Shown piece after piece: positions 1 to 5,380 of a stretch of DNA of 7,255 nucleotides. The stretch comes from Anaerolineales bacterium (lineage in GTDB: Bacteria > Chloroflexota > Anaerolineae > Anaerolineales > Villigracilaceae). Under the pieces are notes generated by a model that saw only the letters and a list, made by a program, of their open reading frames with translations, did not search any database and was not told the origin of the DNA. The stretch is taken from positions 1 to 7,255 of the forward strand of contig JAEURE010000136.1 of NCBI GenBank assembly GCA_016789485.1, in the 5' to 3' direction. The position numbers and the translations under genes are program-made. Every line of letters starts with the position of its first letter. Positions within the stretch are counted from its first letter, which is position 1.

Positions 1-16
1 TTTTTACCTTGCTTCT

Positions 17-63
17 TTGTCATGAAAGTACCATACACTGTGATGGGGGTTGTAGTGTAAAAT
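17..63 (+). promoter_or_regulatory. Possible promoter region of the kinase-FIST operon
   Basis: Only 72 bases precede the kinase start, and they contain no gene. TTGTCA at 17-22 matches the sigma-70 -35 consensus at five of six positions. The best partner is a poor TGTGAT at 39-44, with a 16-base spacer. A second -10-like box, TAAAAT at 58-63, has no good -35 partner; if used, transcription would begin almost at the ATG at 73 and give a nearly leaderless mRNA. Both assignments are weak pattern matches. The T-run at positions 1-5 could be the tail of an upstream terminator, but the stem would lie outside the window. Confidence 0.25.
31..46. repeat. Imperfect inverted repeat upstream of the kinase gene
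   Basis: The 16 bases CCATACACTGTGATGG fold as CCAT-(a)-CAC-t-GTG-ATGG: seven complementary pairs around a single central T, with one unpaired A in the left arm. It lies just downstream of the TTGTCA candidate -35 and overlaps the candidate -10 at 39-44. That placement would suit a repressor or activator site. The arms are short and the bulge breaks symmetry, so chance is a real alternative. Confidence 0.25.
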
Positions 64-72
64 CCTATTATT

Positions 73-3000
73 ATGGTAGCACGAAGTGTGCAGAGAAATG
101 AGCCGATAGGTCTTCAGCGCTATGGCGTTCTGGTAGACCAGATTTTGCAGTGGACCGTCTTTGTTTACCAGGCGGCAGCTGTGATCGTTGTTTTATTCGG
201 GTTATTTCTGGCTGCTCGCTGGATTCAACAGCCTTTTCTTGGCGCATTTTACGAACACACACTGGTTTTCAACGGCACCGGCCCGGATGATGCCGACCCG
301 GCTTGGGCGTTATACAAGGAAGTTGAAGTAGGGGATCAGTTACTCGCTATAAATGGGATCCCGGTTCACACTTCCCTTGAAGTCAGGCAGATCTTGAACG
401 AGCGGGTTCCCGGAGAGAACGTCACTGCGACCATTCTAAAAACCAATGGGGAAGAAAAGACCTTTGACGTCACTTTATATGCCTTTCCGGAAGGCAGCCG
501 CACAGTTTACTTCATTGTCCCTTCGATATTAAGCGTTGTTTTCCTTGCCGTCAGTTTATGGATCTTCGGCTTTCGCCGTAATGAATCGGCTGGCCGCGCA
601 TTTTCCCTCTTCACTTCCTCACTTGCCATCATTACCGGTGCATACTTTAACTTAATAACCACTCATGAGTTCACAATTGTGTGGACTCTTGCCACCGGTC
701 TTGCGGGCGGCGCACTGATTAATCTTGCCCTTGTTTTTCCGATAGAGTCGCGCACAGTAATCAACCGTCCCTACCTGCGATGGGTGGGAGTGGCAGTGGG
801 ATTGCTGCTTGTGATCAACGCCCTGCCAAGTCTGTTCAACTTTGATCGTCCTACAACCTATATTCGTAATTGGCAATATTTGTATGGATTTGTTGCATTG
901 AGCACTGCCCTGTATCTTGCGACTAATCTGTACCATGCGTTTTACGCGCAATCACCGGTGGTCAAAACTCAGTCTCGCACCATTCTGATCGGAACCTTTT
1001 TTGCCTTTGTTCCGTTGAGTGTCTGGCTGGGACTCGGGTTTGTTCGCCCCACCAATTTTTCACCGTATCTCTTCCTGCCGCTTGCCTTGTTCCCGCTTGT
1101 GATCGGCTATACCATTTTGCGTTTCCGTTTCCTGCGCACTGATGACATTATCCGCCGCGGCTTCATGTATGTTCTGTTGACCATCTTGGTGGTGGTTGGG
1201 TACGCCCTAATTGTCGCCTCCGCCGGCTTGATCTTCAATACTTCGCTGCCTGCGAACAATGCATACTTGGTGGGCGGCTATATGTTCCTTATCGCTATTG
1301 TCCTGGAACCGCTTCGTTCTCGTTTGCAAACCGCCGTGGATACCATTTTCTTCCGCGGGGAACGCGCCTTTGCCGAGCAGTTGGAAGATTTCTCCCATAG
1401 ACTCACGACCGCTTTGGATCTCAACACGATCGGTTTGATCCTGAGCGAACGCATCGCCTCCACCTTAACCTCGAGCAGGATCCACGTCTACACATACGAT
1501 TCTCTCAATGACTTTTACTTCGCCCTGCCCGGCATGGATAGACATCCCACAAGCGACATAAGGTTTACATCCGCAAGTCCATTGGCGCGTTATTTTGAGA
1601 AAGAACACCTGCCATTATATTTGGACAATACTTCTGTCCTGCCGCCAGCCTTGCAATCGGAACAATCCCGCCTTGCATTGCTTGGTGCACGCCTCTTCAT
1701 TGTGTTACCCGGCAAGGAAAGGCCGAATGGCTGGCTGGCCTTGGGGTCGCGCTTATCCGGCCAACCATATACCCCGCGTGACTTGCGCTTCCTTGAAAAT
1801 ATTTGCGATCAGGCGTCCATTGCCATCGAGCGTGTGCAGACCGTTGCCCATCTCGAACGCCGAATCCTGGAAATGAACGCACTAACCCGCGTCTCACAGG
1901 GCGTAAATGTCACTTTGACTTTTGATGATGTGCTCGAATTGATTTATGCCCAGACAGCGCAGATCATCCCGACTTCGCATTTCCACATCACTTTATACAA
2001 CAGAGACAGCGATTATTTTTATTACGGCTTTTGTTTGGAGAATAACGAGAGAATTCAAGAGCGTGAGAATTTGCCGTTTTCGAAAAATACAGGCTTGGGA
2101 CCGGAAGTGATCCGCAAGAGTCGTCCGATCATCACACAGGATTATCTGCGTGAATGTCAGGCGCGTGGTCATACCCCGGCTCTTGAAAACATCTTTGCGT
2201 GGATGGGAGTTCCGTTAAATGCGGGCGCTTTATCCATCGGCGCATTGAGCGTGGCAAGCCGCGATGGGGCCATCGTTTATACGCGCGGCCAGCTTGAACT
2301 TTTGCAAGCCATCGCCGACCAGACTGCCGGCGCCATCGTTAAAGCGCGCCTTCTTGAAGAGACACAGAAACGCGCACATCAGCTTTCCACATTAAATGAG
2401 ATTACGCGTCAATTAACTTCCACGCTAGACCTTGACCTGTTGCTGCAAAATATTCTTGAAAATGCGGTCGGGATTTTAAATTGCGAAGCAGGCAGCCTGT
2501 TCCTGGTGGATGATCAAACCGGCGAATTGGTATTCCGCGTGACAGTGGGCCCGGTGGCTTCCAACCTGGTAGGAAAGCGTTTGCCCCCCGGTACAGGAAT
2601 TGTTGGGCGTGCTGTGGAGACCCGCGGCCCCGTGATCGAAAATGAAGATCAGCTCTCGAATTCCCGCTTCACAGGTGTGGACCAGCAAACCGGCTTTGTC
2701 AGCCGTTCATTGATGGCTGTACCTTTGCAGGTAAAAGACCGTGTCACGGGCGTCGTTGAAGTTATCAACCGCCGCGATGGACTTCCCTTCGTTCAAGATG
2801 ATCAAACGCTGCTCACGGCTTTTGCCGGGCAAGCTGCTGTGGGTATTGAAAATGCCCGCCTCTTTACCTTGACCGATCAGGAACTTGCCGCCCGTGTGGA
2901 GGAACTCTCGGTCATGCAGAGGATTGACCGCGAGTTGAATGCCAGCCTTGAAATGGACCGCGCAATGCGCATTACATTGGACTGGGCATTAAGACAGTCT

Positions 3001-4089
3001 GGTGCTGAAGCCGGGTTGATCGGCATGTTGGAAGAGACTCAGCTCCGTGTGATGTCCTTTGTGGGTTTTGATGAGTATGTTGCCGGCCTGAATGACCAGA
3101 CGATGGAAGTTGGATTGCCAGCCATGCTCAATGCTGTGGAAACGGGTCTCCCGCAGCAATTGTCGGTTGCCGCTTCAAAGGATAAATTAATTCCTTCTGC
3201 CCATACTCAAATGGTTATCCCCATCCGCCGTGAAACCACGGTAATCGGGTTGCTGTATTTGGAGAGCACAAATGACTCCCAGGTGGATATTGACTTCCTC
3301 ACTCGTCTGACTGACCATGCGGCCATCGCTATTTCGAATGCGCAACTGTACGGCGAAGTCCAGCGTGCCAACCTGGCAAAAAGTGACTTTGTCTCTTTTG
3401 TGGCGCACGAGTTAAAGAATCCAATGACTTCCATCAAAGGATATACCGAATTGCTGGCTGGCGGGGCAGTTGGACAGATTAATGAGATGCAGACCAACTT
3501 CCTGCATACCATTAAATCCAACGTTGAGCGCATGTCCACGTTGGTTTCGGATTTGAACGACAATGCCAAGATCGAAGCAGGTCGTTTACGCTTTGAGTAT
3601 AAAGCCACAAGTGCCGCTGACCTTGTAGATGAAGTGGTGCGCACCATGAAGCGCCAAATCGATGATAGAAAACAAACCTTGGAAATTCTCATTCCTGCGA
3701 ATCTGCCGCCCATGTGGGCTGACCGAATTCGCGTTGGACAGGTGTTGACCAACCTGCTTAGCAATGCTTATAAATACACCCCTGAAGGCGGAACTTTACA
3801 GGTTGGAGTGGAAGAATCTGAAAATCACTGGGATGCCGATGGCGCACCGCGGGTGATCCACTTGTGGGTAAAAGATAATGGCATCGGTATGACGGTGGAA
3901 GATCAGCAAAAAATGTTCCAAAAGTTTTTCCGTTCAGATGACCCCAAGGCGCGTGAGGCGCCGGGCACTGGTCTCGGTTTGAACATCACAAAGAGCCTGG
4001 TTGAGATGCAGGGCGGGCGTATCTGGTTTGAAAGTGAATATCGCAAAGGCACAACATTCCATTTCACGGTTCCGGTTGCCGAAGGGTAA
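73..4089 (+). CDS. Membrane sensor histidine kinase with PDZ-like loop and four tandem GAF units
   Basis: This is a 1338-residue two-component sensor kinase. A first membrane helix (about residues 29-49) is followed by a PDZ-like segment (about 75-135, with VEVGDQLLAINGIPV at 84-98). A multi-helix membrane block comes next (about 144-412, roughly eight or nine helices). Four GAF-type units lie at about 432-592, 605-760, 775-932 and 948-1092; the third is the most canonical and the first the most divergent. The catalytic core is complete: the H box is AHELKNP with His1112, and the N box is NLLSNAYKYTPEGG with Asn1227 and Asn1231. The G1 box is DNGIGM (1268-1273), the F box FQKFFRSDD (1282-1290) and the G2 box GTGLGLNI (1298-1305). 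It should autophosphorylate on His1112 and pass phosphate to a receiver, but no receiver domain or response regulator is in the window. The ATG at 73 is the first start after an in-frame stop at 58-60. No Shine-Dalgarno is visible, and GTG at 88 is an alternative. The signal sensed is unknown. Confidence 0.93.
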   Translation: MVARSVQRNEPIGLQRYGVLVDQILQWTVFVYQAAAVIVVLFGLFLAARWIQQPFLGAFYEHTLVFNGTGPDDADPAWALYKEVEVGDQLLAINGIPVHTSLEVRQILNERVPGENVTATILKTNGEEKTFDVTLYAFPEGSRTVYFIVPSILSVVFLAVSLWIFGFRRNESAGRAFSLFTSSLAIITGAYFNLITTHEFTIVWTLATGLAGGALINLALVFPIESRTVINRPYLRWVGVAVGLLLVINALPSLFNFDRPTTYIRNWQYLYGFVALSTALYLATNLYHAFYAQSPVVKTQSRTILIGTFFAFVPLSVWLGLGFVRPTNFSPYLFLPLALFPLVIGYTILRFRFLRTDDIIRRGFMYVLLTILVVVGYALIVASAGLIFNTSLPANNAYLVGGYMFLIAIVLEPLRSRLQTAVDTIFFRGERAFAEQLEDFSHRLTTALDLNTIGLILSERIASTLTSSRIHVYTYDSLNDFYFALPGMDRHPTSDIRFTSASPLARYFEKEHLPLYLDNTSVLPPALQSEQSRLALLGARLFIVLPGKERPNGWLALGSRLSGQPYTPRDLRFLENICDQASIAIERVQTVAHLERRILEMNALTRVSQGVNVTLTFDDVLELIYAQTAQIIPTSHFHITLYNRDSDYFYYGFCLENNERIQERENLPFSKNTGLGPEVIRKSRPIITQDYLRECQARGHTPALENIFAWMGVPLNAGALSIGALSVASRDGAIVYTRGQLELLQAIADQTAGAIVKARLLEETQKRAHQLSTLNEITRQLTSTLDLDLLLQNILENAVGILNCEAGSLFLVDDQTGELVFRVTVGPVASNLVGKRLPPGTGIVGRAVETRGPVIENEDQLSNSRFTGVDQQTGFVSRSLMAVPLQVKDRVTGVVEVINRRDGLPFVQDDQTLLTAFAGQAAVGIENARLFTLTDQELAARVEELSVMQRIDRELNASLEMDRAMRITLDWALRQSGAEAGLIGMLEETQLRVMSFVGFDEYVAGLNDQTMEVGLPAMLNAVETGLPQQLSVAASKDKLIPSAHTQMVIPIRRETTVIGLLYLESTNDSQVDIDFLTRLTDHAAIAISNAQLYGEVQRANLAKSDFVSFVAHELKNPMTSIKGYTELLAGGAVGQINEMQTNFLHTIKSNVERMSTLVSDLNDNAKIEAGRLRFEYKATSAADLVDEVVRTMKRQIDDRKQTLEILIPANLPPMWADRIRVGQVLTNLLSNAYKYTPEGGTLQVGVEESENHWDADGAPRVIHLWVKDNGIGMTVEDQQKMFQKFFRSDDPKAREAPGTGLGLNITKSLVEMQGGRIWFESEYRKGTTFHFTVPVAEG

Positions 4090-4098
4090 TGAGATAAG

Positions 4099-5256
4099 AT
4101 GACAATGAATGCATCCGTAGGAACCGCGCAAGCGCTTGATGGCCGTGAAGCTGGTTTAAAGGCGGCTCACAAGGCATTGAATCGCGTGGGCATGAATACG
4201 CCAGGCCTTGCTGTGGTAATTGCCTCTCATCAATATCAGCCCCGCGAAGTGTTAAATGGGGTCTCCAGCCTGTTGGGAGATACGCCCATGATTGGGTTCA
4301 GTTCACCGGCTGGATTGACCGGGGATGGTCAGCATCCGCATGCGGTGACGGTGGCTTTGCTCAGCGGTGATTTTGAAGCGGAAACACTCTGGCTTCCGGG
4401 GTATGCCCAGTCTGGGCGGGAAACAGCTGCAAAGATCGAGCAGCATGTGTCGGCGCGGAATGAACGGCAGTCCATGTTATTTTTTGCAGACGGCTTCAAT
4501 GGTGATGCCGAGCAGTTTTGCAGCGGAATCACATCCGAATTAAATGCCACAGGCGCTCTTTCCAGCGGAGATTTGCATACCGGCAATACCTATCAAATGA
4601 CGGGCAGCCAAACCGGCACGGGTGGTTTGGTGGCGGCTTTGATGCGCGGTAATTTGAAGATGGGGGTCGGCTATGATCATGGCTGGGACCCGGTTGGCAG
4701 TCAGTTCCGTGTGACGCGTTCACGCGGGTTTTGGCTGCGAACATTGGATGGACGCCCCGCTTCAGAAACATACTCGAGCCTGTTCGGCTATCCCGCGCGG
4801 GATTGGGCTTTCCCTCCCCTTAGCCACCTTGCGCGTTTATATCCGCTGGGTGTGGAGCAGGGTGATCACCTTGTCGTGCGCGCGCCAATCCGAGTGGAAG
4901 CAGACGGCAGTTTCCGCATGAATGCAACTATCCGCGATGGCATTGATGCCTTTTTGCTGGTGGGCAGCCGTGCTGCCTGTGAACGTGCTGCAAGGCAAGC
5001 CACTCAACAGGCCTTGCTGCAGCTTGGCAATACGAAACCCGCCCTTGCACTTGTGTTGGTGGATGTAGCCTGGCAGATGCTTCTCAAAGCCCAGCCCGGA
5101 GCAGAGATTGCCGCGGTGCAGGAGATTCTAGGCACAAATGTCCCGATTGCCGGGGGATACACTCTCGGGCAGGTCACTTCCACAGAAGGAATCGTGCCCA
5201 AATTCCTAAATCAGCATATTGTTGTCATCGTTTTTGGCGAAAACGAGCAGAGCTAG
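4099..5256 (+). CDS. FIST domain sensory protein (FIST_N + FIST_C)
   Basis: A 385-residue soluble protein with the two-part FIST layout: FIST_N at about residues 30-220 and FIST_C at about 225-380. Family-like signatures are MIGFSSPAGLTGDG (63-76) in the N part and PIAGGYTLGQVTSTEG (349-364) followed by NQHIVVIVFG (371-380) at the C end. The latter corresponds to the usual G-Y-T-x-G-E and N-x-x-hydrophobic ending of FIST_C, with Gln replacing the common Glu. FIST domains were proposed as small-ligand (possibly amino acid) sensors linked to signal transduction, and no enzyme motif is seen. No signal peptide or membrane helix is evident, so it is probably cytoplasmic. The gene starts nine bases after the kinase stop, implying co-transcription and probably translational coupling. 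A second ATG two codons in (4105) is equally possible; only a weak GAGATAAG purine stretch precedes the start. A role as ligand-binding partner of the kinase is inferred from context. Confidence 0.88.
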   Translation: MTMNASVGTAQALDGREAGLKAAHKALNRVGMNTPGLAVVIASHQYQPREVLNGVSSLLGDTPMIGFSSPAGLTGDGQHPHAVTVALLSGDFEAETLWLPGYAQSGRETAAKIEQHVSARNERQSMLFFADGFNGDAEQFCSGITSELNATGALSSGDLHTGNTYQMTGSQTGTGGLVAALMRGNLKMGVGYDHGWDPVGSQFRVTRSRGFWLRTLDGRPASETYSSLFGYPARDWAFPPLSHLARLYPLGVEQGDHLVVRAPIRVEADGSFRMNATIRDGIDAFLLVGSRAACERAARQATQQALLQLGNTKPALALVLVDVAWQMLLKAQPGAEIAAVQEILGTNVPIAGGYTLGQVTSTEGIVPKFLNQHIVVIVFGENEQS

Positions 5257-5268
5257 ACAAATTTCCAC

Positions 5269-5299
5269 AAAAAAAGAGCCCAAGTTGGGCTCTTTTTTT
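5269..5299. terminator. Intrinsic terminator, possibly bidirectional
   Basis: The stem GAGCCCA (5276-5282) pairs with TGGGCTC (5286-5292) around a three-base AGT loop. It is preceded by seven A (5269-5275) and followed by seven T (5293-5299). It begins 13 bases after the FIST stop codon, as expected for the end of the kinase-FIST operon. The A and T tracts on both sides would give a U tail on either strand. It also shields the NACHT gene from read-through. Confidence 0.9.
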
Positions 5300-5327
5300 G
5301 TTGCCAAAACCACCTTTCAATACTCTA

Positions 5328-5357
5328 AAGACCGTTTAACTCGAATTATTGTATACT
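5328..5357 (+). promoter_or_regulatory. Candidate promoter of the NACHT gene
   Basis: TATACT at 5352-5357 matches the sigma-70 -10 consensus at five of six positions. The only upstream partner is a weak AAGACC at 5328-5333 with an 18-base spacer. Transcription would start near 5364, about 17 bases before the ATG at 5381. The location, between a strong terminator and a start codon with a good ribosome binding site, supports a promoter here. The poor -35 suggests low basal activity or dependence on an activator. Confidence 0.5.
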
Positions 5358-5369
5358 GCCCTTATACAA
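5349..5369. repeat. Perfect 7-bp inverted repeat over the NACHT promoter (operator-like)
   Basis: TTGTATA (5349-5355) and TATACAA (5363-5369) are exact reverse complements separated by seven bases (CTGCCCT). Equivalent positions in the two arms are about 14 bases apart. The left arm covers most of the TATACT -10 box and the right arm covers the predicted start site, ending two bases before the GAGG. This is a typical place for a dimeric repressor to bind. No regulator gene is in the window. Because the arms are AT-rich, a chance match or a weak 5' hairpin is also possible. Confidence 0.45.
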
Positions 5370-5370
5370 C

Positions 5371-5374
5371 GAGG
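5371..5374 (+). promoter_or_regulatory. Ribosome binding site of the NACHT gene
   Basis: GAGG lies six bases before the ATG at 5381. It is the clearest Shine-Dalgarno in the window and supports that start codon over later in-frame ATGs. Confidence 0.7.
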
Positions 5375-5380
5375 CCGGGC

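Noticed and set aside
652..951. 99-codon minus-strand open frame inside the kinase membrane region
   Set aside because: It is antisense to continuous membrane helices of the kinase and has no ribosome binding site or domain signature that I can see.
3207..3764. 185-codon open frame on the minus strand
   Set aside because: It lies entirely antisense to the HisKA/HATPase region of the kinase, whose motifs are intact. Its translation is rich in Ser and Arg with no recognisable domain, typical of a shadow frame.
4089..4097. ATG overlapping the kinase stop codon (TAATG)
   Set aside because: It gives only ATG-AGA before a TAA stop, so it cannot be the FIST start; the in-frame FIST start is at 4099 (or 4105).
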